DNA of 64,000 nt from Nitrosomonas ureae (GTDB lineage Bacteria > Pseudomonadota > Gammaproteobacteria > Burkholderiales > Nitrosomonadaceae). The DNA lies in assembly GCF_900206265.1 (NCBI RefSeq), contig NZ_LT907782.1, positions 1,364,001-1,428,000 of the forward strand, read 5' to 3'. Within the stretch, counting starts at the first letter, position 1. Each line of letters starts with the position of its first letter. This document shows, piece by piece, positions 1 to 9,752 of the stretch. The position numbers and the translations under genes were made by a program. Under the pieces are notes generated by a model. The model did no database searches and was not told the DNA's origin. It saw nothing but the letters and a program-made list of their open reading frames with translations.

Positions 1-540
1 GCTCAGCAATGCCTCCGGTGGAGAAAAATCGACCGGATCGACAATCACGCGGATGGCGACAAACGGTATGCCTGCGTCAGCCGCTACTTTTGCCACAGCC
101 GCGCTTTCCATATCAGCCGCACAAGCGCCAATTGCCTCACCCAACGCAAGCTTCTCCTGTCTGGATGTCAAAGGTGTTTCACTGGATACGAGAATCCCAC
201 CGGTAACAGTCAAGTGCGCTGACAGCAAGCGCTCCAGGCGATTACGCCACTCCAGACTTACCGGCAGGCTTTCTCCACCCGCTGCAATGGATTCAGGCAA
301 CACCAGATCGCCGGGAATCAGTTTATCATCCAATGCGGCAGCAACACCAAAACTCACCAATGCATTAACACCAAACTCGCGCAATTTCAGCGCTGCTCCC
401 CGTGCTGCATTGCTTCCCATGCCGCTGAGGCACAAACGGATTCTCTCTCCCGCATTCACCACCTGATAAACAGGAATGCGCAAATTCACTATACAAGTTG
501 CCTCAGACTTTAACGCTGAAACAACACCTATTACGTTCAA
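1..540 (-). CDS. hpnG: Hopanoid-associated phosphorylase HpnG (partial, C-terminus outside window)
   Basis: Translating the minus strand from 540 gives an open frame of 180 codons to the window edge. It resembles the nucleoside phosphorylase / MTA-SAH nucleosidase fold: an early CLSGMGSNAA glycine-rich phosphate loop, VSFGVAAAL, then DMESAAVA, the purine-nucleoside binding signature, and RVIVDPVDF. In hopanoid producers this protein (HpnG) removes adenine from adenosylhopane, giving ribosylhopane. The start is a TTG at 540-538 that overlaps the TGA stop of the cyclase gene (TTGA) and sits behind AAGGAGAG, so the two genes are translationally coupled. No ATG occurs near this point. The cyclase neighbour supports HpnG over a housekeeping nucleosidase. 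Confidence 0.85.
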   Translation of the reverse strand, partial: MNVIGVVSALKSEATCIVNLRIPVYQVVNAGERIRLCLSGMGSNAARGAALKLREFGVNALVSFGVAAALDDKLIPGDLVLPESIAAGGESLPVSLEWRNRLERLLSAHLTVTGGILVSSETPLTSRQEKLALGEAIGACAADMESAAVAKVAADAGIPFVAIRVIVDPVDFSPPEALLS

Positions 541-2534
541 GCAACCCTCTCCTTTGTTAGAGCACGATAGCGCACCAGTGCCCAAATCGGAAAGAATTTT
601 GAATACCCGTGATAACGAAGATAAAAAACCCGGGGAAAACCAGGTGCAGTAAACCAAGGATCTTCCCACAAATGATCATCCGCTTGATTATGCAATAAGT
701 AATTGATACCTCTGCGTACCGATTTACTATTGACTTCTCCAGCCGCCATCAGGCCCAGCACCGCCCAGGCGGTTTGAAATGTGGTACTGGTCTGAGGAAA
801 CTGTCCGGCCAGCTGTGTATCCAAATAGGAATCATTCGTTTCACCCCAGCCGCCGTCGACCCTTTGGACGGATTCTAACCACTTAACGGCGCGGCGCACC
901 GATGTATGCTGCATATCAAAGTTCGTCAGCTGAAAAGCTTCCAGCACTGACCAGGTGCCATAAATATAATTCGTACCCCAGCGCCCGAACCACGATCCAT
1001 TTTTCTCCTGCTCCCGCAGCAGAAAACTGATGCCGCGCCAAACTTCACGTTGATGCTTCCCATATTTTCCCAACAAGCCGACACAACGCGCCGTCACATC
1101 GCTCGTCGGAGGATCGATCAATGCTCCGTGATCGGCAAAAGGAATTTCATTCAAATAATGATAGGTATTATCAATATCGAAAGCCGCAAAGCCACCATTA
1201 CATGATTGCATTCCCGCCAGCCAATTCGCTGCGCGATCCAGGGGTTTCTGATAGCGCTGCGCATCGCTTTGATCCAGTGCCCAGGCCACGGCAGCGGTGT
1301 CATCAAGATCAGGATAATGCGGATTCGCATATTGAAATGCCCAACCGCCTCCCGGTAAATCCGGCCGTTTGTCGCGCCAATCACCCGGCTCATCCAAAAC
1401 CTGTTGATCAACCAGCCAATCCAATGCTTTTAGCACAGGCCCCTGATCCGCTGCTAGATCTTCCTGCAATGCCAAGCATGTCAATACCGTATCCCAAACG
1501 GGTGAGGTGCAGGGCTGACACCAAGCACGCTCCCCTTCGTCAACTAATAAACCTCGTAGCGCATTACGGCATTGCACGCGGCTCGGATGATCATACGCGT
1601 AACCCAACAATGCCAGCGATTCATGCGCGTTAACCATTGCAGGAAAAATAGCCCCGATCCCACACTCGCCATTCAAACGTTCAAGTGTCCAGTTTTCCGC
1701 TTTACGTACCGAATATTGACGTATAGCCTGAGGGAGCTTGGGTTCGACACGTGACAAAACTCGTTCGACCAGCATAAAAGCACGCTTCAACCAGGTATCC
1801 GCTTGCGGAAAATAATTCTTTTCCTGTTCTGGCGGCACAACAAATAATTCACGGATATCCACATTACGCGGATTGATTGCACGTGCTTTGATCGTACACA
1901 AAATAGACAAGGGGATCATTACAGTACGTGACCAGTAAGAAACCTTGCTGATATGAAACGGAAACCAACTGGGTAGCAATATCAATTCCGTAGGTACAAC
2001 CGGCACTCCGCTCCATGGAATCTGCTCATACATGGCTAACAGCAAGCGAGTAAAAACATTGGCTTTAGCCGCACCGCCCCGTTCCAGAATAGCTTCACGG
2101 GCACGTACCATGTGCGCTGCATCGGGAGAATCGCCCACCAGCTTCAAAGCATAGTAAGATTTAATGGTACAGCTGATATCAAATGCACCGCCATAATATA
2201 ATGGCCATCCACCATGGGTTAGATCCTGCTTTTCCCTAATGAAACGGGCAATTTTATTTTCTAGAATGACATCGATTTCATCCATGAAGTGCATCATCAG
2301 AATATATTCTGCTGGAATTGTACAATCCGCCTCCAACGGGAAACACCAATGTCCATCGGGCTTCTGTAGCGACAACATGGCCGAACGAGCTTGGGTAAAC
2401 TTATTTTCCAGCTCATCAACATTGATTTCATCTTGATTCAGACTGGATACTGAATACGCTGAAGACATTTCATCACTCACAGCAAACCCCTCCGGCTGCT
2501 GCGACATATCCGATACTCTCTGTGACCCGTCCAT
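537..2534 (-). CDS. shc: Squalene-hopene cyclase
   Basis: 665 residues, the usual length of bacterial squalene-hopene cyclases, which fold squalene into hopene/diplopterol at the membrane. The catalytic acid motif DLDDTA is at residues 409-414. Several QW-type repeats are visible, for example GDWRDKRPDLPGGGWAF near 385, QSCNGGFAAFD near 445, QEKNGSWFGRWG near 510 and VQRVDGGWGE near 560. The ATG at 2534 has AGGAA five bases upstream; a second ATG at 2507 is possible because the first 40 residues are low-complexity and poorly conserved in this family. The gene is followed directly by hpnG with a TTGA overlap, so they form an operon for hopanoid synthesis. Confidence 0.97.
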   Translation of the reverse strand: MDGSQRVSDMSQQPEGFAVSDEMSSAYSVSSLNQDEINVDELENKFTQARSAMLSLQKPDGHWCFPLEADCTIPAEYILMMHFMDEIDVILENKIARFIREKQDLTHGGWPLYYGGAFDISCTIKSYYALKLVGDSPDAAHMVRAREAILERGGAAKANVFTRLLLAMYEQIPWSGVPVVPTELILLPSWFPFHISKVSYWSRTVMIPLSILCTIKARAINPRNVDIRELFVVPPEQEKNYFPQADTWLKRAFMLVERVLSRVEPKLPQAIRQYSVRKAENWTLERLNGECGIGAIFPAMVNAHESLALLGYAYDHPSRVQCRNALRGLLVDEGERAWCQPCTSPVWDTVLTCLALQEDLAADQGPVLKALDWLVDQQVLDEPGDWRDKRPDLPGGGWAFQYANPHYPDLDDTAAVAWALDQSDAQRYQKPLDRAANWLAGMQSCNGGFAAFDIDNTYHYLNEIPFADHGALIDPPTSDVTARCVGLLGKYGKHQREVWRGISFLLREQEKNGSWFGRWGTNYIYGTWSVLEAFQLTNFDMQHTSVRRAVKWLESVQRVDGGWGETNDSYLDTQLAGQFPQTSTTFQTAWAVLGLMAAGEVNSKSVRRGINYLLHNQADDHLWEDPWFTAPGFPRVFYLRYHGYSKFFPIWALVRYRALTKERVA

Positions 2535-2661
2535 ATATTCCTAAGCGCTCATATCTATTGTAAATTTGAAATAAAAGTGTGTTTGTTAACAAAATCGACT
2601 GTATTAATGTTCAGGCACTCAATGCCTCATGAAGTAAAATAAAACCAGAAAAACGAATATA

Positions 2662-3471
2662 TTATTTCTTGATTTTTACATTGTTATCAAAGGGATTATC
2701 CTGAAAAGGATCGTAATAAAGGTCTAGGGGCAGCTTGCCATCATGTACCAGGAATTCACGCTGTTGCATGGATGCTTCACGCACGAACAAGTACGGATCC
2801 AATGCCGCCTCATCCCGAATTTGCATCGGACCAATCAAACGCGCACGTTTGTCAATAATGCCCAGGATGGTCAATGGCGCGGCAAAGTACGTACCTATCG
2901 CAAGACCTGCGTAAAAAAGCACGTTAGTAACAAGACCCACCGGAATATTGGTTACGTCACGTTCACTACTAGGCCCCAGTAGCGGAACAAATAAATAAGA
3001 ACCCGGATTAACTCCCCAAACACCTAACGTCTGGCCAAAATCTTCATCATGTTTTTGCAATCCCATATGGGTTGCCATATCAAACAGTCCAGCCATACCA
3101 ATCGTTGAGTTAATAATAAAACGTAACGTATCTCCAGCGCCCTGCTTTACCTTGCCTTGTAAAAAAGAGTTCAGGGCGACATTCGGATAGGCCAGGTTAT
3201 CATAGAAATTTCCAATGGATCGTTGCGCGGCATCGGGAACATAATCCACATAAACATTCACAACGGGCTCAACGATAGCCCGATCGACTCGGTCCGTAAA
3301 ATCATAAGAAGCACGATTAATTTTCTCATGCGGATCAATCGGATCAACTTCTTCATCACTACTTTTAGGTGTCGTCGCGCATCCTTGCAAGATTGTCAGA
3401 CAGAGAAAAAATACAATAAGAATCAAATTGCGATAGTTAATATTTCTCAAGATCCCGGAATTCTCATTCAT
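2662..3471 (-). CDS. mlaA: MlaA/VacJ-type outer-membrane phospholipid lipoprotein
   Basis: 269 residues. A lipoprotein signal ends in the lipobox LQGC near residue 30, followed by an Asp/Glu-rich linker (SSDEEVDPIDPHEKINR) and the VacJ core: NRASYDFTDRVDRA, AYPNVALNSFLQGK, FIINSTIGMAGLFD, and GxNPGSYLFVPLLGPSS. MlaA proteins sit in the outer membrane with porins and remove phospholipids from the outer leaflet, passing them to MlaC. It lies upstream of shc in the same direction, separated by 127 bp with no clear terminator, so it may be cotranscribed. The other mla genes are not in the window. Only a weak ribosome binding site precedes the ATG. Confidence 0.93.
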   Translation of the reverse strand: MNENSGILRNINYRNLILIVFFLCLTILQGCATTPKSSDEEVDPIDPHEKINRASYDFTDRVDRAIVEPVVNVYVDYVPDAAQRSIGNFYDNLAYPNVALNSFLQGKVKQGAGDTLRFIINSTIGMAGLFDMATHMGLQKHDEDFGQTLGVWGVNPGSYLFVPLLGPSSERDVTNIPVGLVTNVLFYAGLAIGTYFAAPLTILGIIDKRARLIGPMQIRDEAALDPYLFVREASMQQREFLVHDGKLPLDLYYDPFQDNPFDNNVKIKK

Positions 3472-3865
3472 TTACTTTAATACAGCCCATTTTCACGTTT
3501 TCTTCAATAAGACCAAATAACATGCAACAGACTCATCAATTCTTGATTCAATAATCACTTAATCTCGACGAATTGGCAGAAAAATACCTCACATCCCATT
3601 CGTCATACATTCTACAGTATCTCATCCATCCATCTATACGACGAAAATTGTCGGCCAAAGTATAATTCTAATTCAGCGGGAGTATACACTACTAGCTCAG
3701 CATCATGATTTGTACTCCGGTTAGAAATTTCTCGAACTTTCCAAAGCTCACACAATTGAAGTCTCGAAGTCACTTTTAATTCGCGTCTATAAGTTGGATT
3801 TTGCTGCACAGCGAGATAAAGTCATAAACACCTTCAAGCACTCTACAAAGGTCATATAAGAAAAA
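3472..3865. other. Intergenic stretch between mlaA and exbB-like gene
   Basis: About 390 bases without a convincing gene. A 65-codon minus-strand frame with a GTG start (3612-3809) is present but has no ribosome binding site and no recognisable motif. No ExbD-like reading frame can be found here, although exbD normally follows exbB in this position. Confidence 0.5.
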
Positions 3866-4474
3866 TCAGCCTTCTCTCTCACCATGCACAATTTCTACCA
3901 ATTTTAACGCTTGCAATTCCATTTCTATCACAAAATCATCAACCTTTGCTCTAAAGTGGCGATAAAAAATCATGCTGGGAATAGCGACAAGTATGCCAAA
4001 TGCAGCATTATATAGTGCAACGGAAATTCCATAAGCAAGCTGTGCAGGATTGCTACCGGTAGGAGAGTTTGATCCGAAGATCTCAATCATACCCACCAAT
4101 GTACCAAACAAACCCATCAAAGGGCTCAGTGCGGCAATAGTTCCTAGCGTAGTCAGGTAACGACTTAAATCATGCACAATCACTCGGCCGGATTCTTCAA
4201 TCGACTCTTTCATTACCTCGCGTGTACTTTTGACATTTCTAAGGCCGGCCGCAAGAATCTGCCCCAAGGGCGAATGCATCTGCAAGCGTGCCAGCATTTC
4301 AGGGTTAACGCCATTACGCTTATATTCGCTTAACACCCTGGGTAACAGCTCTTTCGGCGAAACAACACTCAAACGCAATGTCCACATCCGTTCCCCGATA
4401 ATAGCCAAGGCAACTATGGAAGCAATGATGATTGGCCAAATCGGCCAGCCCGCAGCTTGAATTAAAGATAACAC
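3866..4474 (-). CDS. MotA/TolQ/ExbB-family proton channel protein
   Basis: 202 residues with the ExbB/TolQ layout: an N-terminal transmembrane segment (residues 10-30, IIIASIVALAIIGERMW), a cytoplasmic loop, then two segments near 110-130 and 150-170 with the family motifs LGTIAALSPLMGLFGTLVGMIEIF and ALYNAAFGILVAIPSMIFYRHF. Such proteins use the proton gradient to power TonB- or Tol-type work with an ExbD/TolR partner. The start is GTG at 4474 preceded by GAGGAG. Unusually, no exbD follows it; see findings. The assignment between ExbB and TolQ cannot be settled without a partner gene. Confidence 0.9.
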   Translation of the reverse strand: MLSLIQAAGWPIWPIIIASIVALAIIGERMWTLRLSVVSPKELLPRVLSEYKRNGVNPEMLARLQMHSPLGQILAAGLRNVKSTREVMKESIEESGRVIVHDLSRYLTTLGTIAALSPLMGLFGTLVGMIEIFGSNSPTGSNPAQLAYGISVALYNAAFGILVAIPSMIFYRHFRAKVDDFVIEMELQALKLVEIVHGEREG

Positions 4475-4878
4475 GAAACAATCTCCTCACTCACTTTAGA
4501 TCCGAATATTTTATCCGGTCATTATTTTTCAACCTGTTATGTTACCCGATTTCCGTATAATATTACCAAGCAGTTATTTCGACACCCACGGTGTCTGGCT
4601 CTTACAATTTTAACACTCCATTTTCTATCCACAATTTCTGTGGATAAGTCTGTGTGTATATTACAGAAAGGAAAATTAAGTGGCCAAATCCAAACATCTT
4701 TTCTAACCTGATTATTTATTAATCTTACATCTATTCATTAATAAACATGATGTTAATGTTTGTTAGACTTATTCGGATCTTAATACATAACTCTCTTACG
4801 AGATCGACAAGTCCTCTCAGCGATCGCGCATTATCAAAACGAATCGAACGATTACAATCAATAACCTGCTCAAAAAAA
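4475..4878. other. Intergenic stretch, no gene seen
   Basis: AT-rich, about 400 bases between the acetyltransferase stop and the exbB-like start. It should hold the promoter of the exbB-like gene. The plus-strand frame from 4747 runs antisense into the acetyltransferase and is judged spurious. Confidence 0.5.
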
Positions 4879-5316
4879 TCATCTTATTTCCATCACATGG
4901 TGGTGCTTTATTCCGCCGATCCGCAGAAAACCCAATCTCTGATAAAGCCTGTAAGCGCCCTGGTTCGCATGCAAAACTCTTAATCGCAGTGGCAAATAAC
5001 CTGCACGTGCTCTGGCAATTAATCGTCCAATCACTTCAGTACCGATGCCCTGATTTTGATAACGAGGATCAATTTGAATTTCATCCAGCCAAAAATGATC
5101 CACATGCGTAACTACGATGAACATACCGACAGGCTTGTCATTCTGTAAAAGAACTTCGATTTGCTTCGATTCCCATGCATTCTTGAACAAACTTAATTCC
5201 TCATCACTATCCCAATAACCGAACTCTTGTGTTATCAAGTCACGGTACACGGTATGATGCAATTCAAGCAACCATTGATAGTCAGAGTCTCGAGCGGGCC
5301 GTATCCGGATATTCAT
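4879..5316 (-). CDS. GNAT-family N-acetyltransferase
   Basis: 145 residues, the full length of a single GNAT domain that moves an acetyl group from acetyl-CoA to an amine. The N-terminal strand IRIRPARDSDYQWL, the core LDEIQIDPRYQNQGIG with the pyrophosphate-binding QxxGxG loop (about residues 85-100), and the C-terminal ANQGAYRLYQRLGF segment are all typical. The substrate cannot be told. It stands alone, with about 250 bases upstream and 400 downstream free of genes, and no strong ribosome binding site is visible. Confidence 0.9.
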   Translation of the reverse strand: MNIRIRPARDSDYQWLLELHHTVYRDLITQEFGYWDSDEELSLFKNAWESKQIEVLLQNDKPVGMFIVVTHVDHFWLDEIQIDPRYQNQGIGTEVIGRLIARARAGYLPLRLRVLHANQGAYRLYQRLGFLRIGGIKHHHVMEIR

Positions 5317-5565
5317 TGAAAATTTACAGGTATTAGAAGAATGGTTTCAACTGACAAGTATGCTGGTCTCTCATGATGATTGATTCGCACTCACAGCCCG
5401 GCATCATTACGCCATCGGGATACCGCATGCGGCATGTTATACATGCATTACATCAAGCTGTCCGCATTTCAAACCACGCAACCCGCGTTCTTCTCGCTCA
5501 CTCTTCAGCATCATTTGACACGTAACAATCTAATGTTCAATGAATTCTTAGAATAATCCAGAAAG

Positions 5566-6402
5566 TCACAATCTATGCTTTAAGTAATTGATAATTCTTT
5601 GATAACCTGGAATTGATGTAGCGAATTGATCGACTGAACGTCGATAGATATGTTCTTTCAGATTGAAGGATGCCGGATCTTCGATAATTCGCGATCCTCG
5701 CTCGATAGCAACAAAGCCCTGATATATGGCAATGTCGTTGATGATATTGGTCCACGAGCCGACGGATTCGGTCAGCTCAATGATCAGTTGCGTGAGCGGT
5801 TTCCTTCCCGACCATTCAGGAGGAGCAATGAAATCCCGCCAATGTTCCCACGCCCAGTCTTCGATAATGTACAAACCGCCCGGCGCCATGAGTGGAAACA
5901 AAGCCTCAAAACTAGCGAGAGTAGGTTCGTATAAATGCGAGGCGTCATCAATGATCAGATCCGGTGCAACATCAAACATGGTTCTCATAAGATACGAAAG
6001 TTTTGATTTGTCTGCTTGATCAGTTTTCCAAACAGTCTGAATCCGATCCGATAAGTCGCGTGACGTCAGGTATTTCTGGAAATACGGGCTATCCATGCGA
6101 TCTGCCAAGTCCACTGCAACATGTTTCTGAGGTTTGAATAGCTCATGCCAGAATACAATACTGCCGCCATCAAAAATCCCTAACTCAAAGATATTCTTTG
6201 GCTGGAAATCGTAGCGGCGCCGGAAGTAGTGGGCGTACTGCTCAATTAAGGGTTGAATCTTATAAAAAATGAAATGCTCGCCACCACTCCATTTTCCGGT
6301 CTTCTGATGCATCACCCGAAACACGAGATCATCAAGGAGCAAACAATCATCCGATTTCCAGATCAGGCGATCAAACATGTTTTGTTGTGGAACCTGCAGC
6401 AT
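5566..6402 (-). CDS. Class I SAM-dependent methyltransferase (cephalosporin hydroxylase/sugar O-methyltransferase-like)
   Basis: 278 residues. A Rossmann-type methyltransferase core is visible: NIFELGIFDGGSIVFW (SAM-binding motif I, around residue 70), HVAVDLADR (acidic motif II), PDLIIDDASHLYEPTL (motif IV), and GGLYIIEDWAWE. This order with the DDASH acidic pair is shared with the CmcI/rhamnosyl O-methyltransferase group that acts on sugars or natural products. The ATG is preceded by AAGGGGA. It is a single gene with no biosynthetic neighbours, so the substrate is unknown. Confidence 0.82.
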   Translation of the reverse strand: MLQVPQQNMFDRLIWKSDDCLLLDDLVFRVMHQKTGKWSGGEHFIFYKIQPLIEQYAHYFRRRYDFQPKNIFELGIFDGGSIVFWHELFKPQKHVAVDLADRMDSPYFQKYLTSRDLSDRIQTVWKTDQADKSKLSYLMRTMFDVAPDLIIDDASHLYEPTLASFEALFPLMAPGGLYIIEDWAWEHWRDFIAPPEWSGRKPLTQLIIELTESVGSWTNIINDIAIYQGFVAIERGSRIIEDPASFNLKEHIYRRSVDQFATSIPGYQRIINYLKHRL

Positions 6403-6620
6403 CTCAATCCCCTTCGTTTTTTATTCGTGTTAGGAAAAAAATAACTTCGATTAAATTAAAGAAACCTTAACATAATCTTGAAAAGTTTCCAGGCATCGGT
6501 TGATATTGAATCACCCTGGATCTCCTCTTAATTTACCATTTTTCGGATGATTCCTTGTATGTTATAGTGAAAATGACATCAAATTGCACTACTCCTATCA
6601 ATACCCTGAGGAGAATCAAG

Positions 6621-7325
6621 ATGAAAAAAAGCAAGCCTGAATTACGCGATGCAATCGTGGATACGGCGGTTGCCTTCGCCGAACGTTCATCCTGGGAAGC
6701 GGTGCGTTTGTTTGATGTTGCCACTGAATTAAATATTTCTCTGGATAATATTCGTCTTTATTTCCGTGAAAAAGAAGATTTGGTTGACGCCTGGTTTGAC
6801 CGGGCCGATGGTCAAATGCTCAAATCTGCAGAAACCGTGGAATTTTTGTCGTTATCACCACGCGAACGTTTGCTGCATCTCATCATGACCTGGCTGGATA
6901 CATTGGTTGCGCACCGCAAGGTTACGCAGCAAATGATCGGCGCCAAACTTGAACCCGGTCACCTGCATATTCAGATTCCCGCCATCATGCGCATCAGCCG
7001 TACAGTGCAATGGATGCGTGAAGCCGCACAACGCGATGCCACATTTCTGCGGCGCGCACTGGAAGAAGCCGCGCTCACTACAATTTATTTAGCGACATTT
7101 GCTTACTGGATGCACGATGCATCAGAAAATTCACAATGCACGCGCGATTTCCTGGAACACAAACTGCTCGTAGCTGAATCGCTGGATCATAGAATTTATG
7201 GTGTTCCGCGCAAAGAAGCCGCAGCCGATGATGCTGCACCCTCTGTATCCGGAACTCCCCCCAGAACCCAGCCTTCTCCACTAACAGAACCGATTACTTC
7301 TGAGATTCATGCAAAATCCGGCTGA
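6621..7325 (+). CDS. TetR-fold protein with COQ9-like C-terminus
   Basis: 234 residues. Residues 5-60 form a TetR-like helix-turn-helix (AIVDTAVAFAERSSWEAVRLFDVATELNISLDNIRLYF is the expected helix pattern), and residues about 155-195 (TIYLATFAYWMHDASENSQCTRDFLEHKL) resemble the end of COQ9/TetR-like proteins, where such a helix binds lipid or partners. It could be a regulator or a non-DNA-binding helper of quinone synthesis; the sequence does not decide. The start at 6621 was chosen because GAGGAG lies seven bases upstream; an in-frame ATG at 6555 adds an unlikely N-terminus. The YdjM-like gene follows after 12 bases. Confidence 0.75.
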   Translation: MKKSKPELRDAIVDTAVAFAERSSWEAVRLFDVATELNISLDNIRLYFREKEDLVDAWFDRADGQMLKSAETVEFLSLSPRERLLHLIMTWLDTLVAHRKVTQQMIGAKLEPGHLHIQIPAIMRISRTVQWMREAAQRDATFLRRALEEAALTTIYLATFAYWMHDASENSQCTRDFLEHKLLVAESLDHRIYGVPRKEAAADDAAPSVSGTPPRTQPSPLTEPITSEIHAKSG

Positions 7326-7337
7326 TAATAAAAAATC

Positions 7338-8396
7338 ATGGATCCGCTCACGCATGCCTTAAGCGGCGCCTTGTTGGCACGGGCTGTAGCACAATCACCG
7401 CCGCCATCGCGATCAGAACACATTACCGTATTACCATTGCGCGTACAAATTGCCGCGGGCTTTGCCGCAGCCGCATTCCCGGATGTAGATTTTGCGCTCC
7501 GCCTGATCGACACGCTCACCTACCTGAATTGGCACCAGGGCCCAACGCACTCGCTGATTTTATTACCGCTGTGGGCATGGTTATTGTCCAGGCTGTTTGC
7601 CTGGTTGACTCAAAGACGCGGTGACTGGAAATTGTTTCTTCCTCCCATATGCCTCGGTATTGCCATTCATATCGCAGGAGACTTTATCACTTCGTATGGA
7701 TTGATGTTGTTCGCGCCTTTTTCAACCCAACGTTTTTCTTTACCCCTGGTATTTGTCATCGACCCTTGGTTCAGTCTGATCATCATTGGCGGTCTGATCA
7801 TTTCGAGGTGCTATCCGCGACAACGAATTGGGGCTATGGCGGCTTTAGCTTGTTTATGCGGATATGTGATTTTTTTATGGACTTTGTACCAACAAGCCAT
7901 CGAAATCGGCATCCGCCATACCGATTCCCAAGCTATTTCACAAGCGCACGTCACCGCATTACCACAACCGCTGTCACCGTTCCACTGGAAGATCATCATC
8001 CGGCACGATGAAGCCTATCATCTTGCCGATATGAATTTACAGCAATCCTTAGGGCAACACCGGACAACCTCGCTCCTGTCAAAGATGGCGTCTGCTTATC
8101 GTCCCATTTCGGAAAATAATTGGCATATTCAGCAACAATTCGGTGACGACTTCACACAAAAAACACTCGCCCGTGAAGCATGGCTCAGTCCCGTTTTTGA
8201 ACCTTTCCGAGCTTTTGCCCGATTCCCGGTACTGGAACGTATTGATACTCTTGAGTCGGATTTGTGCATCTGGTTTTACGATCTGCGCTTCCAATTCCCG
8301 GAATTACCACCCTCTTTTCGTTACGGTGCATGTCGGCAAGATAAACTTTCTGATTGGAAAATTGTTCGGCGGCATGGATTATTTTATATTGACTGA
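7338..8396 (+). CDS. YdjM/DUF457-family membrane-bound metal-dependent hydrolase
   Basis: 352 residues. The N-terminus MDPLTHALSGALLARA and the motifs FPDVDF and HQGPTHSLILLPLWAW (around 55-85) are the conserved His/Asp set of the YdjM family, and HIAGDFITSYG gives the next His/Asp pair near residue 115. Four or more membrane spans fill the first 190 residues; the C-terminal 160 residues are soluble and probably periplasmic or cytoplasmic. The enzymatic role of the family is poorly defined. It is 12 bases behind the TetR/COQ9-like gene and probably in the same transcript. Confidence 0.88.
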   Translation: MDPLTHALSGALLARAVAQSPPPSRSEHITVLPLRVQIAAGFAAAAFPDVDFALRLIDTLTYLNWHQGPTHSLILLPLWAWLLSRLFAWLTQRRGDWKLFLPPICLGIAIHIAGDFITSYGLMLFAPFSTQRFSLPLVFVIDPWFSLIIIGGLIISRCYPRQRIGAMAALACLCGYVIFLWTLYQQAIEIGIRHTDSQAISQAHVTALPQPLSPFHWKIIIRHDEAYHLADMNLQQSLGQHRTTSLLSKMASAYRPISENNWHIQQQFGDDFTQKTLAREAWLSPVFEPFRAFARFPVLERIDTLESDLCIWFYDLRFQFPELPPSFRYGACRQDKLSDWKIVRRHGLFYID

Positions 8397-8565
8397 TCTG
8401 TTATGTCCTCCGAGGCCAGTTATCATTCAAACTTAATCCAGTCATCCCTCAACCATCAATGAAAAATTTATAATGATTAGAATAACAGACAAGAATTATC
8501 AGGATAATATTTATATCAATAGCTTAAACACATCTAACCATACTTTATGAAACGCACATAATGCC

Positions 8566-8997
8566 ATGAACTCGTTTGCCGATAAAACAGAGAATCCAAC
8601 GACTGACGAATATCTGAAAGTTAGCCTGAACGAGGTTTTGGATAGATTAAATAAAAACCCAAACGCCTTGCAAAGTGAGGAGGCATTCGTTCAAGCTGTC
8701 ATCACTGTGCGCAATGCCATGATTAACGAGAAACTGACCAAGTGGTTGATTGGCTTAACTGCGATTGTTGCAACCGCTACCGCCTTATTAGTGATTGTCC
8801 CATTCTTCACTCCTTCATTTGAAGCCCAAAAATTAGAAACTGAACTGAGTGCAACCAAGACTGCCTACAATGACCTAAAGATTGAAATAGAAACATTAAA
8901 GAATCAATTGCTTGAGTCACAACAAACCATGTTGATCCTGAAGAATCAGATTGAGAAACACTATCGTGAAAATGATCAGAAGAATCCGGAAGAGTGA
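8566..8997 (+). CDS. Hypothetical membrane protein with C-terminal coiled coil
   Basis: 143 residues, no family recognised. Residues 1-55 are soluble and polar, residues about 63-84 form one hydrophobic span (WLIGLTAIVATATALLVIVPFF), and residues 88-140 are a heptad-rich coiled coil (ETELSATKTAYNDLKIEIETLKNQL and on) ending in a charged tail. This looks like a membrane-anchored oligomerisation protein. It has no evident ribosome binding site, is AT-rich compared with flanking genes, and lies just ahead of the membrane-anchored receiver gene broken by an insertion sequence, so both may belong to one accessory locus. Confidence 0.7.
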   Translation: MNSFADKTENPTTDEYLKVSLNEVLDRLNKNPNALQSEEAFVQAVITVRNAMINEKLTKWLIGLTAIVATATALLVIVPFFTPSFEAQKLETELSATKTAYNDLKIEIETLKNQLLESQQTMLILKNQIEKHYRENDQKNPEE

Positions 8998-9752
8998 ATA
9001 TAGCATCATTCATCACGAGCACAGGAAACATGTTTCCTGTCAGTAAAACTGCAAGATCCAGTCTGAATTGCTACAACTTAATTATGAATATTTATGTAAT
9101 AACATCATTATGGACACAAATAAATTTACAGAATCGGCACAAGGCTTTACAAAAAGTCCATTAGGAATAATTGCGCTTTTTATAGTCCTTGTATATGGCT
9201 TTGCGTCACTTGTTGTAGGTTTGGGGCAAGGAATCTCAGAGCATATCACCCCTTTGGCCTACTTCATGGTTTTCTTCCCAGTAATAGTATTTTGTGGATT
9301 TCTTTGGCTTGTTGCCAATCATCACAATAAACTTTATGGACCTTCCGATTTTAAGAATGAAGATAATTTCATGAAATCCAAAATGACATCCGTTGCATCC
9401 CTCGCTGCCGCAACTGTCAAACATTCTGGGCATGAGGGTGAATTACCCGAATCTCAACTTCGAGAAATTGTGAGCGTTGTTTCTAATGCGAGTAAAAGAC
9501 AACTATCAAGCAAATGGAGAAATCGGGTTTTATGGGTTGATGACTGCCCGGAGAATAACGTTCATGAGCGTCAAGCCTTCGAAGCACAAGGTGTTGAATT
9601 CTCTCTAGCCTTCTCCACCAATGAAGCCCTTGATATTCTTAAAACCCACAAGTTCGCCGTTATAATTTCCGATATGGGACGCAAAGAAGGACCCCAGGAA
9701 GGTTATGTTCTTCTTGACAAGCTGGAGTTGCCCCAATTTGACGGACATTTTT

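Noticed and set aside
1121..1633. Long plus-strand frame inside shc
   Set aside because: Antisense shadow of a strongly supported gene; composition is not protein-like.
3612..3809. 65-codon minus-strand frame behind the exbB-like gene
   Set aside because: GTG start without ribosome binding site, no match to ExbD or any family; kept only as a note in the intergenic entry.
4747..4983. 78-codon plus-strand frame beside the acetyltransferase
   Set aside because: Runs antisense over the start of a real gene and lacks a ribosome binding site.
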